Assembly (NCBI GenBank): GCA_020444245.1
Contig: JAHLLI010000003.1
Location: 62,001-126,000 of the forward strand
Direction of reading: 5' to 3'
Source of the DNA: Actinomycetales bacterium
Lineage (GTDB): Bacteria > Actinomycetota > Actinomycetes > Actinomycetales > Cellulomonadaceae
DNA length: 64,000 nt
Both the position numbers and the translations under genes were made by a program. Positions 24,938-32,478 of the stretch are shown here, piece by piece. The notes under the pieces are model-generated. The model saw only the letters and a program-made list of their open reading frames with translations, ran no database searches and was not told the origin of the DNA. Numbering within the stretch: the stretch's first letter is position 1; every line of letters starts with the position of its first letter.

Positions 24938-26395
24938 TCACTCGGGGATGAGGAACCACAACGGCCGCGCCTTGGCCTTGTAGATGAACAGGTAGTGCAG
25001 CATCGCCTTGATCCAGTGGCCCGCCAGGCCGATCTCGCCCGACGTCCCCTTCTGGTCCCTCCCGGTCGTGGGGTACTTCTTCCAGTCCGGGACCACCGGG
25101 AACATCGTCATCGCCGCGGCGGAGCCGTGACGCAGGCCGGCGCCCGCCGACGCGACGCACGCCGCCCCCATCTGAGCCATCGACGCCGAGTGCGCGTGCG
25201 CCTGCTCGCCCTTCTCGATGAGCTCCTTGATGGTCAGCGACACCGTCTTGGCCATGATCCCCGACGGCATGCCGGTGCGCGGCGGCGCCGGGGTGATGAC
25301 GGTGCCGTTCGGGCTCTTGCGCGGCACCGAGATCGGGTGGGGCGGGGCGAAGGCGATGCCCGGCGCGAAGATGTTCGGGTAGGTGGGGTTGCGGTAGGTC
25401 GTGGGCCAGTCCTCGGCCGACCACTCCTCGTACGGCTTGGGCGTGTAGTCCGCGTCGACCTTGGTCAGCCCGTTCGGCGCGAAGAGCGTGTCGGTGATGT
25501 CCGCGCCGTCCTTGTCGAACGCCTTCATGTCCGCGCCGCGGAACGGCGGCAGCAGCATCGCGAAGTCGAAGTCGAGGGTGTGCTCGCTGCCGTCCAGCTG
25601 CTCGTAGTGCACGACGCCGGGCTCGACCTTCTGCACGTGCGCCCGCAGGATCGCCTTGACCCCGCGCTCGCGGAACAGCGACTCCGTCCACGTCTTCGAC
25701 GAGGTGGTGAACCCCATCTGCGTGAAGCTCATGCCGCCGACGCCGAAGTCCCCGAGCTCGTACTCGTTGGACAGGTAGATGATCTCGGCGTTGTCGCGCA
25801 CGCCGCGCTGGCGCAGCTCGTGCTCGACGTTGAACGTGTACTCGAACGCGGCGCCCTCGCACGTGCAGGTGCCGTGGCCGGTGCCGATGACGATCGTCTT
25901 CTTCTCGCCCTTGGCGAGCTCGGCGACCAGCTCGTCGAAGATGCCGGCGGTCTCGGTCGCGTGCGACGCGGTGCACACCGACAGCGAGTTGCCCTCCGGG
26001 CCGAGACCCGGGGTCGCCGCGAAGTTGAGCTTGGGCCCGGTCGCGTTGATGAGGTAGTCGTACACGAGCCGCTCGGTGCGGCCCTCGCTGCCCGTCTCGG
26101 TCGAGCGGACCTCGACCTGCGGCCGGGGCTCCTCGGCGGTGCCCTCGGGGAAGATCGTGGTGGCCAGGGCCTGGTGGAACTCGATCCCCTTGCGCTTGTA
26201 GATGGGCGCGAGCGGGAAGACGACCTGGTCGGCCTTCATCTTGCCGACGCCGACCCAGATGTTCGACGGGATCCAGTTCCACTTCGAGTTGGGCGAGACC
26301 ACCACCACGTCGTGCTCCTTGGCGAGCATGCGCCGCAGATGCAGCGCCGCGGTATGTCCGGCGATCCCGGCACCCAGAATCACTACCCGTGCCAT
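24938..26395 (-). CDS. Sulfide:quinone oxidoreductase-like FAD-dependent oxidoreductase
   Basis: 485-aa flavoprotein of the SQR/type II NADH dehydrogenase superfamily. The FAD-binding GAGIAG is at residues 8-13, and an ATG motif (LINATGPKLNF) near 117 and a second Rossmann strand (TIVIGTGHGTCTCEG) follow. Cysteines are at 141, 177, 179 and 413; three spread Cys are the SQR pattern. The C-terminus (AMLHYLFIYKAKARPLWFL) is a likely membrane-binding amphipathic helix. It would oxidise sulfide to persulfide/polysulfide and reduce quinone. The start has GAGGAGGAA upstream, and the promoter overlaps a CsoR/CstR-like operator. The alternative is another thiol- or metal-related flavoenzyme. Confidence 0.82.
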   Translation of the reverse strand: MARVVILGAGIAGHTAALHLRRMLAKEHDVVVVSPNSKWNWIPSNIWVGVGKMKADQVVFPLAPIYKRKGIEFHQALATTIFPEGTAEEPRPQVEVRSTETGSEGRTERLVYDYLINATGPKLNFAATPGLGPEGNSLSVCTASHATETAGIFDELVAELAKGEKKTIVIGTGHGTCTCEGAAFEYTFNVEHELRQRGVRDNAEIIYLSNEYELGDFGVGGMSFTQMGFTTSSKTWTESLFRERGVKAILRAHVQKVEPGVVHYEQLDGSEHTLDFDFAMLLPPFRGADMKAFDKDGADITDTLFAPNGLTKVDADYTPKPYEEWSAEDWPTTYRNPTYPNIFAPGIAFAPPHPISVPRKSPNGTVITPAPPRTGMPSGIMAKTVSLTIKELIEKGEQAHAHSASMAQMGAACVASAGAGLRHGSAAAMTMFPVVPDWKKYPTTGRDQKGTSGEIGLAGHWIKAMLHYLFIYKAKARPLWFLIPE

Positions 26396-26451
26396 CGACT
26401 TCCTCCTCGAGGTCGTAGCGGCGACGCGCCATCGGCCGTCGGTGAGGGGCG

Positions 26452-26474
26452 AGTATACATACCCCTGGGGGTAT
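26452..26474 (-). promoter_or_regulatory. Promoter with CsoR/CstR-type operator for the SQR-like gene
   Basis: A perfect inverted repeat, ATACCCC-TG-GGGGTAT, at 26459-26474 has the C-tract/G-tract half sites typical of CsoR/RcnR/CstR-family repressors. On the minus strand a -10 hexamer, TATACT (26452-26457), lies one base downstream of it, so the operator fills the spacer between -10 and -35. A bound repressor would block polymerase. Because the controlled gene is SQR-like, a persulfide sensor (CstR) is the best guess. No csoR-like gene is in the window. Confidence 0.75.
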
Positions 26475-26586
26475 ATGGGAGACCCTGCCCGTGATCAACT
26501 GCGCGCCGCATCCATCTCACCGCCCACCGGGACGGGTGGCGCCGGACCTGAGTCCCTGATCCGGTCGACACGGCTAGGGTTCCGGC

Positions 26587-27189
26587 GTGCCGCACGACGT
26601 GAGCTGGGACGAGTACAACGCCCACCAGTGGGGCCGTGAGCCGCGACGCTCGCTCGCGATGGCGCTGGACGCCGCCGAACGCCCGAGCGACCGCGACCCG
26701 GTCGCGATCGACCTCGGGTGCGGCGAGGGCGTCGAGGTGACGGCGCTGCTGGCCGACGGCTGGGTCGTCCACGCGGTGGACGGCGAGGACGCCGCGCTCG
26801 ACCGCCTCGTGGCCAGGACCGAGACCCCGGTCGCCGAGCGGCTGCACGCCGTGCGGGCGGACTTCACGGCTCCGCCCGACCTCCCGGCCGCCGACCTGGT
26901 GCACTCCTCCTACGCGCTGCCGTACTGCCCGCCCGCGGCCTTCGACGCGCTGTGGGCCGCCGTGCGCGGGGCCCTGCGCCCTGGCGGGGTGCTGTCATGC
27001 CAGCTCTTCGGGCCCCACGACGACGCTTTCGGCGACCCGGAGATGACCTTCCACTCGGCCGACCAGGTGCGCGACCTGCTCGCCGGGCTCGAGATCGTCC
27101 ACTGGGCCGAGGAGGACGGCGAGGGCGGCTCGTACACCGGGCCTCGCCACTGGCACGTCTTCCACGTCGTGGCGCGCCGCCCGGTCTGA
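26587..27189 (+). CDS. Class I SAM-dependent methyltransferase
   Basis: 200-aa methyltransferase resembling small TehB/thiopurine-type enzymes. Motif I is AIDLGCGEGVEVTALLADG, with VHAVDGED after strand 2, ADLVHSSYALPYCPP as motif IV and LRPGGVLSCQLFG. The N-terminus WDEYNAHQWGREPRRSL is specific to a subgroup I cannot name. The GTG start is 6 nt after TAGGGT (26575-26580), suggesting a leaderless mRNA. It is divergent from the SQR-like gene and convergent with the PAS-GGDEF-EAL gene, 10 bp from its end. Confidence 0.85.
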   Translation: MPHDVSWDEYNAHQWGREPRRSLAMALDAAERPSDRDPVAIDLGCGEGVEVTALLADGWVVHAVDGEDAALDRLVARTETPVAERLHAVRADFTAPPDLPAADLVHSSYALPYCPPAAFDALWAAVRGALRPGGVLSCQLFGPHDDAFGDPEMTFHSADQVRDLLAGLEIVHWAEEDGEGGSYTGPRHWHVFHVVARRPV

Positions 27190-27199
27190 GAGCCGCCCG

Positions 27200-29782
27200 T
27201 CAGCACCTGCCCGGGAGCACGTCCGACGTGGCCTCCGCCCGCACGAGCTGTGGCACCACCTCTGGCCGGCCCGGCTTGGCCAGCAAGAAGCCCTGCAGCA
27301 CGTCGACGCCCAGCTCGCAGACCACGGACTGCTGCTCCGGGGTCTCGATCCCCTCGGCCACCACCGTCAGGCCCAGCGCGCGGCCCAGCCCGACGACGGT
27401 CGCCGCGAGCGCGGCCCCGGTGGGGTCCTTGCCGATCGCCGCGACATACGAGGCGTCCACCTTCAAGCCGGACACCGGCAACCGCCGCAGGTACTCCAAC
27501 CCGGCGTACCCGGTGCCGAAGTCGTCCACCGCGAGCCGCACACCCATGGCGGCCAGCGCATCGAGGTCCTCCAGGGTCGCGGCCGCCGTGGACAGCGCCT
27601 GCCGTTCGGTGATCTCCAGCCAGAGCCGCTCGGGGGCCAGCCCCGTCTCGGCGAGCGTGCGGGCGACCTGCTCGGCGAACCGCGGCCGTCCCAGCTGGGC
27701 CGCGGAGACGTTGACCCACACCTCGGGTGCGCCGTCACCGAGCGCAACCTGCCAGGCCGCGGCCCGGCGGCAGGCCGTGCGCAGCACCCAGGCGCCGAGC
27801 GGCACCATCAGCGCGCGATCCTCGGCGACGTCGAGGAACTCGCCGGGGCCCAGCAGTCCCCGGGTCGGGTGCCGCCAGCGCAGCAGGGCCTCGCACGCGA
27901 CCAGACCCCCGGACTCCGCCGCGAAGCACGGCTGGTAGTCCAGGACCAGCTCGCCGACCTCCGCCGCAGCGGCCTCGGCGCCCGGACCGTCGACGGCCGC
28001 CAGCAGCCGACGCAGGTCCGCCTCGAGCTCGACCTGCCGGGTCGCGCGCTCCTGGAGCTCGGCGTCGGCGAACTCGAACCGCGCGCGGCCGTTGCCCTTC
28101 GCGCGGTACATCGCGATGTCGGCCTGCCGCAGCAGGCTGCCCGGCTCGGCCGAGGCGTCCGGCGAGTAGGCGATGCCGATGCTCGTCGAGACCGTGACCA
28201 TCTCCCCCGCGAGCGGGAGCCGGATGGCCAGGGTCCGGGCGACCCGCTCGGCCACCGCGACCATGTCCTCGGCCGCGGCGACGCTGTCGCACACCACGAT
28301 GAACTCGTCGCTGGCGAAGCGGCCGGCCACGTCGGAGTCCCGCATGCAGCCCTCGAGCCGACGGGCGACCTCGACCAGCAGCTCGTCGCCGGCGCCGTGG
28401 CCGAGCGAGTCGTTGACCTGCTTGAAGTCGTCGATGTCGACGTAGAGCACCCCGGCACCGGTGTCGGCCTGCCGCGACCGCGCCAGAGCGTCCTGGAGCG
28501 CCTGGGTGACGAGCAGCCGGTTCGGCAGGCCCGTCAGCGCGTCGTGCAGGGCGCGGCGGCGCAGCTCGGCCTCGGCGCGCTTGCGGTCCGTGACGTCGGT
28601 GAGCATCGCGACGACGTAGTCCGGCGCTCCCGCCTCGTCACGGATCAGCGAGAACCCGGCCTCGACCCAGACCTCGCGGCCCTCCGCGTGCACGAGGCGC
28701 AGCTCGAGCTGCTCGGAGTCCGCCGAGCCGCTGGCGAGGGCCTCGACCGCGACCTGCGTCGGGTGGACATCCTCGGGGTTCGCGAGCGCCGAGAACCGGC
28801 GCCCGACGACCTCGTCGACCTCGAGCCCCAGCATCGTCGACAGCGTGCGGTTCGCCCGAAGCAGGACACTCGAGGCCCGGGGGTCGAGCGAGACGATCGC
28901 GACGCCGATCGGGGCGTCCTCGAAGACCCGCCTGAACCGCTCCTCGCTGCGCGCCAGCGCCGCCTCCCGCTCGCGACGAGCCGTCTCGTCGGTGGCGACC
29001 AGGATCAGCCCGGACGGCCCGTCGGCCCCGGCCCGCACACTGACCGAGGTCGCCACGTGCCGTCGCTCGCCGCGGCGGGTCTGCAGCACCCACGGCCGGG
29101 TTGCCGAGACCCCCGCCGCGGCCAGCGCGTGGATGCGCTCGACGAGGCCGCCGCCCTCGCGCAGGCCCCAAGGGTCGTCGGCCTCCGCGTCCTGATCGAC
29201 GAGCGCGGTCACCGGCCGACCGACCACCTCAAGCGCGGTCCAGCCCAGCATCCGCTCCGCACCCCGGCTGAACATCTCGATGTCGCCGTCGAGCCCCACG
29301 GCGACGATCGCCTGCTCGGTCGCGGCGCTGAGCACACCGCTGACCAGCTCGTGCGAGGCGCGCAGCGCCTCGGTGGTCCGACGCGCCTCGGTGATGTCAC
29401 GCACCGAGGCCACGATCGCCGGCCTGCCGGCGATCGTCACCGACGCGAGGTTGACCTCGACCGGGACCCGCGAACCGTCCTTGCGCACGCCTTCGATGCC
29501 CGGCCCGGTGATCATCGGGCGGGCGTGCTCGGTCGCGGCGTACCGCTCGCGATGCCAGCGGTGGGCGGCGGCGAGCTCGCCGGGCACGAGCATCTCGATC
29601 GGCGACCCGACGAGCTCGCCCACCGCGTAGCCGAAGAGCCTCTCCGCCTCGTTGTTGGCCTGCACGACCGTGCCGTCCGTCGCGCAGACCAGGACGGCAT
29701 CGGGCAGCGCGCGGAGCAGCTCGAGCCCACCGCCGGGCCGGTCGCCGGCGGCGTGCCCTGGGACCGGATCGGTGCCCCTCAT
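27200..29782 (-). CDS. PAS-PAS-PAS-GGDEF-EAL cyclic-di-GMP signalling protein
   Basis: 860-aa cytosolic sensor. Three PAS domains (about 21-131, 144-269 and 277-401) precede a GGDEF domain (407-569) and an EAL domain (604-844). In the GGDEF domain the signature loop reads ASDEF (490-494), so the two glycines are lost; cyclase activity is doubtful and the domain may bind GTP as a regulator. The EAL domain keeps EAL (631-633), the LEITE glutamate, VDDFGTGY, GLKVD and VAEGIETPEQ, so it should hydrolyse c-di-GMP. The ATG at 29782 is preferred over 29815 because GGGAGG is well placed. Confidence 0.92.
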   Translation of the reverse strand: MRGTDPVPGHAAGDRPGGGLELLRALPDAVLVCATDGTVVQANNEAERLFGYAVGELVGSPIEMLVPGELAAAHRWHRERYAATEHARPMITGPGIEGVRKDGSRVPVEVNLASVTIAGRPAIVASVRDITEARRTTEALRASHELVSGVLSAATEQAIVAVGLDGDIEMFSRGAERMLGWTALEVVGRPVTALVDQDAEADDPWGLREGGGLVERIHALAAAGVSATRPWVLQTRRGERRHVATSVSVRAGADGPSGLILVATDETARREREAALARSEERFRRVFEDAPIGVAIVSLDPRASSVLLRANRTLSTMLGLEVDEVVGRRFSALANPEDVHPTQVAVEALASGSADSEQLELRLVHAEGREVWVEAGFSLIRDEAGAPDYVVAMLTDVTDRKRAEAELRRRALHDALTGLPNRLLVTQALQDALARSRQADTGAGVLYVDIDDFKQVNDSLGHGAGDELLVEVARRLEGCMRDSDVAGRFASDEFIVVCDSVAAAEDMVAVAERVARTLAIRLPLAGEMVTVSTSIGIAYSPDASAEPGSLLRQADIAMYRAKGNGRARFEFADAELQERATRQVELEADLRRLLAAVDGPGAEAAAAEVGELVLDYQPCFAAESGGLVACEALLRWRHPTRGLLGPGEFLDVAEDRALMVPLGAWVLRTACRRAAAWQVALGDGAPEVWVNVSAAQLGRPRFAEQVARTLAETGLAPERLWLEITERQALSTAAATLEDLDALAAMGVRLAVDDFGTGYAGLEYLRRLPVSGLKVDASYVAAIGKDPTGAALAATVVGLGRALGLTVVAEGIETPEQQSVVCELGVDVLQGFLLAKPGRPEVVPQLVRAEATSDVLPGRC

Positions 29783-29906
29783 CGCGCTGCCTCCCCCGCT
29801 CGCCGTGGCTGCCATGGTGGAGGGGCGGCGGAGTCAGCGCAATTCTTTCGGCCAGTAACGTCATAAATTGCTGGGCCGATCCACCGGATCTCACCCGATC
29901 GGCCGA

Positions 29907-29923
29907 GGGCTCGTCCCGAGCCC
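29907..29923 (-). terminator. Small hairpin after cimA
   Basis: GGGCTCG and CGAGCCC pair around a 3-base loop, 23 bases after the cimA stop. There is no T-tract; the structure is weak and could be only partly effective. No other feature is evident in 29783-29946 apart from an AT-richer patch near 29846-29872 that may hold the promoter of the PAS-GGDEF-EAL gene. Confidence 0.35.
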
Positions 29924-29946
29924 GACCGAGCCCGGCACCACTCGGC

Positions 29947-31545
29947 TCAGGAACGCGAGGTGACCCCCGCCCGGAGCAGGCCGAAGGTGAGCGAGTCCAC
30001 CAGCGCCTCCCAGGAGGCCTCCACCAGGTTCGGCCCGACGCCGACCGTCATCCAGGTGGTCTCGGCCTGGGTGTCCATCGTCTCGACCAGCACCCGGGTG
30101 GTCGCGTCGGTGCCGTGCTCGGTGTCCAGGATGCGCACCTTGAAGTCGATCAGCTCGAACCGCTCCACCTCGGGGTAGGTCGGGGCCGCGGCCTTGCGCA
30201 GCGCGTGGTCCAGAGCGTTCACCGGGCCGTTGCCCTCGCCCGTGGCGAGCACCCGCTCACCACCCACGTGCATCTTGACCGTGGCTTCGCTCGTGGCCTG
30301 GTTGGGGTCCCCCGGCACCGTCTCGACGAACACCCGCCAGGACTCGGTGGTCCAGAACGACGGCCGTGAACCGTCCAACTCCTCGCGCAGCAGCAGCTCG
30401 AAGGACGCGTCGGCTGCGTCGTAGGTGTAGCCCTGGGCCTCGGCGTCCTTGACCCGGTTGGTCACCCTGGACAGCAGCTCACCGCGACCGGTGAGGTCGA
30501 AGCCGAGCTCGCGCCCCTTCAGCTCGATCGAGGCGCGGCCGGCCATGTCCGAGACCAGCATCCGCATGTCGTTGCCCACCGCCTGCGGGTCCGCGTGCTG
30601 GTACATGTCCGGGTCCACCTTGATCGCGCTGGCGTGCAGACCCGCCTTGTGCGCGAACGCGCTCGCCCCCACGTACGGCTGGCGCGCGAACGGGGCGATG
30701 TTGGTGATCTCACTGATCGCGTGCGCGATCCGGGTCATCTCGCGCAGGCCGTCCCCGGCGAGCAGGGTGCGCCCGTGCTTGAGCTCGAGGTTGGCGACCA
30801 CGGTGAGCAGGTCGGCGTTGCCGGTGCGCTCGCCGTAGCCGTTGACCGTGCCCTGCACGTGCACGGCCCCGGCGCTGACGGCCGCGAGGGTGTTGGCCAC
30901 CGCGCAGCCGCTGTCGTTATGGGCGTGCATGCCCAGCCGGCCGTCGGTGCGGTGGCCCACGGCGGTCACGATCTCGTGCACCCAGTCCGGGATCATCCCG
31001 CCGTTGGTGTCGCACAGCACGACGGTCTCCGCGCCGGCCTCGAAGGCTGCGACCGCGCAGGCCACGGCGTAGTCCTCGTCGTAGCGGAACCCGTCGAAGA
31101 AGTGCTCGGCGTCGAGCACGACCCGCCGGCCCTGGTCCCGCAGGTAGGTGATGGTGTCGGTGATCATCGCGAGGTTCTCCTCGCCGGTGGTGCGAAGCGC
31201 CCGCTCGACGTGCCGGATGTCGCTCTTGGCCACCAGGGTGACGACCGGCGCCTCGCTGTCGACCAGTGCGCGCACCTGGGTGTCGTCCGACGCCTTCGCG
31301 CCCGCCTTGCGGGTCGAGCCGAAGGCCACCAGGTCGGCGTTGACCAGGTCGAGCTCCTTGTCGGCCCGCTTGAAGAACTCGGTGTCCTTGGGGATCGCCC
31401 CGGGCCAACCGCCCTCGATGAAGCCGACCCCGAGCTCGTCCAGCAGCGGGGCGATCATGAGCTTGTCGGCGACCGACAGGTTCATCCCTTCCTGCTGGGC
31501 GCCGTCGCGCAGGGTCGTGTCGTACACGTCGAAGGTGGCGTCCAC
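29947..31545 (-). CDS. cimA: (R)-citramalate synthase
   Basis: 532-aa enzyme of the LeuA/CimA family that condenses pyruvate and acetyl-CoA to citramalate, opening the threonine-independent route to isoleucine. The N-terminus VYDTTLRDGAQQEG, the PGAIPKDTEFF segment, the metal-binding HAHNDSGCAVAN and a full C-terminal LeuA dimer/allosteric domain (about 400-532) mark CimA rather than LeuA. The GTG start at 31545 is fixed by GAGGAG 6 nt upstream. A long leader (31546-31783) carries an attenuator with a Leu-Ile-Ile peptide, implying feedback by isoleucine supply at transcription level. It lies apart from the ilv/leu block on the same strand. Confidence 0.93.
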   Translation of the reverse strand: MDATFDVYDTTLRDGAQQEGMNLSVADKLMIAPLLDELGVGFIEGGWPGAIPKDTEFFKRADKELDLVNADLVAFGSTRKAGAKASDDTQVRALVDSEAPVVTLVAKSDIRHVERALRTTGEENLAMITDTITYLRDQGRRVVLDAEHFFDGFRYDEDYAVACAVAAFEAGAETVVLCDTNGGMIPDWVHEIVTAVGHRTDGRLGMHAHNDSGCAVANTLAAVSAGAVHVQGTVNGYGERTGNADLLTVVANLELKHGRTLLAGDGLREMTRIAHAISEITNIAPFARQPYVGASAFAHKAGLHASAIKVDPDMYQHADPQAVGNDMRMLVSDMAGRASIELKGRELGFDLTGRGELLSRVTNRVKDAEAQGYTYDAADASFELLLREELDGSRPSFWTTESWRVFVETVPGDPNQATSEATVKMHVGGERVLATGEGNGPVNALDHALRKAAAPTYPEVERFELIDFKVRILDTEHGTDATTRVLVETMDTQAETTWMTVGVGPNLVEASWEALVDSLTFGLLRAGVTSRS

Positions 31546-31697
31546 CGGGTCTCCTCGGGGTGTCCGTCGGCGTCGGCGCCGGCGGGGTCGTTCCGGTCGG
31601 GCAGGCGCCGTCCACGGTACGCGGGTGCTTGCCCGGCGGCTGGTCGTGCCGGGCCCTGGACGGCGGGGCCGGGGCGATGGGTGGTGCCTCGGCCAAC

Positions 31698-31728
31698 AAA
31701 AAGACCCCCCGAAGGTCACGGGAGGTCT
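31698..31728 (-). terminator. Attenuator terminator in the cimA leader
   Basis: On the minus strand a 10-base arm, AGACCTCCCG, pairs with CGGGGGGTCT (one G-U-type pair) across a 7-base loop and is followed by TTTTTG, a textbook intrinsic terminator. It lies about 150 nt before the cimA start, immediately after the leader-peptide hairpin, so it would stop transcription before cimA unless antiterminated. Confidence 0.85.
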
Positions 31729-31754
31729 GCGCGTCCGGCTGGTGCCGAACGCGC
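31729..31754 (-). promoter_or_regulatory. Pause/first hairpin of cimA attenuator
   Basis: GCGCGTTCGGC and GCCGGACGCGC form an 11-bp stem (one G-U) with loop ACCA. It starts at the last base of the leader-peptide stop codon and abuts the terminator arm. A ribosome on the stop codon would prevent it from forming, which is the geometry expected of an attenuation sensor. Confidence 0.65.
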
Positions 31755-31783
31755 TACTCGATAATGAGGTGGAACCGAGTCAC
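31754..31783 (-). CDS. cimA leader peptide (9 residues, Leu-Ile-Ile)
   Basis: Short frame encoding fMet-TRFHLIIE, then TAG. The tandem Ile codons preceded by Leu near its end are what an isoleucine/leucine-sensing attenuator needs. It has no Shine-Dalgarno, but a candidate promoter (31790-31818) places the transcription start at the G of the GTG, so it would be translated as a leaderless mRNA. Directly behind are the hairpin and U-tract terminator. The peptide itself is expected to have no function; its translation speed is the signal. Confidence 0.7.
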   Translation of the reverse strand: MTRFHLIIE

Positions 31784-31789
31784 GCGGGC

Positions 31790-31818
31790 ATGATGACACA
31801 CCACGTGCCGGTGGCCAA
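31790..31818 (-). promoter_or_regulatory. Candidate promoter of the cimA leader
   Basis: TTGGCC (31813-31818) and CATCAT (31790-31795) are separated by 17 bases on the minus strand. The -10 lies 6 nt before the leader GTG, so transcription should begin at 31783. Both hexamers match consensus at four of six positions. The rest of 31784-31906 is the divergent control region shared with the sigma gene. Confidence 0.5.
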
Positions 31819-31863
31819 GAGGCGTCTCGGTGGTCGGCTCGCCAGGCCTGTTCGCGCGCCGGT

Positions 31864-31889
31864 ACAACGATTGCGCCCCGGCGGACGTC
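31864..31889 (+). promoter_or_regulatory. ECF/SigE-type promoter of first sigma gene
   Basis: ACAAC (31864-31868), 17 bases, then CGTC (31886-31889). This has the AAC / CGT form of promoters read by extracytoplasmic-function sigma factors. The identical layout precedes the second sigma gene of the window, suggesting autoregulation of each. Confidence 0.6.
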
Positions 31890-31906
31890 ACCACATCAGG
31901 CAGGCC

Positions 31907-32476
31907 ATGGACCTCGGGGGGATGTCGGTGAAACGGAGCCACGATGCCGTCCTCGGCGACCTGGTGCGCGACCGCGGCGAAGCGCTCGTCCGCTACGGCT
32001 ACCTCCTCACCGGCGACCTCGCCTCCGCGCAGGATCTCGTCCAGGACGCCGTGGTCAAGGTGTTCGTCCGGGTCGGTCGGGGCCGCGCGCCGGACTTCCT
32101 CGAGGCGTACGTGCGCCGGACCATGGCCACCCTCGCGATCGACCGTCACCGCGGGAGGCGGCGCCGGCAACGCACCGAGCAGCTGCTGGCGGATCCGTCT
32201 CCCGTCGTCGACCCCGAGGCGTCGACCGCCACGCGGCTCGACCTGGCCGAGGCGCTCGCCCAGCTCGGCAGGCAGGAACGCACTGCTGTCGTGCTGCGGT
32301 TCTACGACGACCTCACCGTGCCCCAGATCGCGTCGAGGATGGGCCTGGCCGAAGGCTCGGTGAAGCGGTACCTGGCCAACGCGATGCAGCGGCTGGAGCG
32401 AAGCCTCGGGCCGATCGACGACCCACCGCGCGACGACGTGGTGGTCAAGCTGTCCGCGTCCCGGAGGAAGGGCTGA
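31907..32476 (+). CDS. SigE-family (ECF-like) RNA polymerase sigma factor
   Basis: 189-aa sigma-70 family protein lacking regions 1 and 3. Region 2 covers about residues 20-85 (GEALVRYGYLLTGDLASAQD, LVQDAVVKVF), and region 4 about 125-175 (QERTAVVLRFYDDLTVPQIA, then GLAEGSVKRYLANAMQRL). It should direct polymerase to a small stress regulon. The start is uncertain: ATG 31907, ATG 31922 and GTG 31928 are in frame, and the G-tract at 31915-31921 suits 31928 best. The next gene, a membrane-anchored protein, begins two bases after the stop, the usual layout of sigma factor plus cognate regulator. Confidence 0.88.
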   Translation: MDLGGMSVKRSHDAVLGDLVRDRGEALVRYGYLLTGDLASAQDLVQDAVVKVFVRVGRGRAPDFLEAYVRRTMATLAIDRHRGRRRRQRTEQLLADPSPVVDPEASTATRLDLAEALAQLGRQERTAVVLRFYDDLTVPQIASRMGLAEGSVKRYLANAMQRLERSLGPIDDPPRDDVVVKLSASRRKG

Positions 32477-32478
32477 TC

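Noticed and set aside
24756-26498. Single 580-codon minus-strand frame joining the 50-aa gene with the SQR-like region
   Set aside because: Only its last 50 codons are real; the remainder is the wrong frame over the flavoprotein gene, whose own frame and Shine-Dalgarno are clear.
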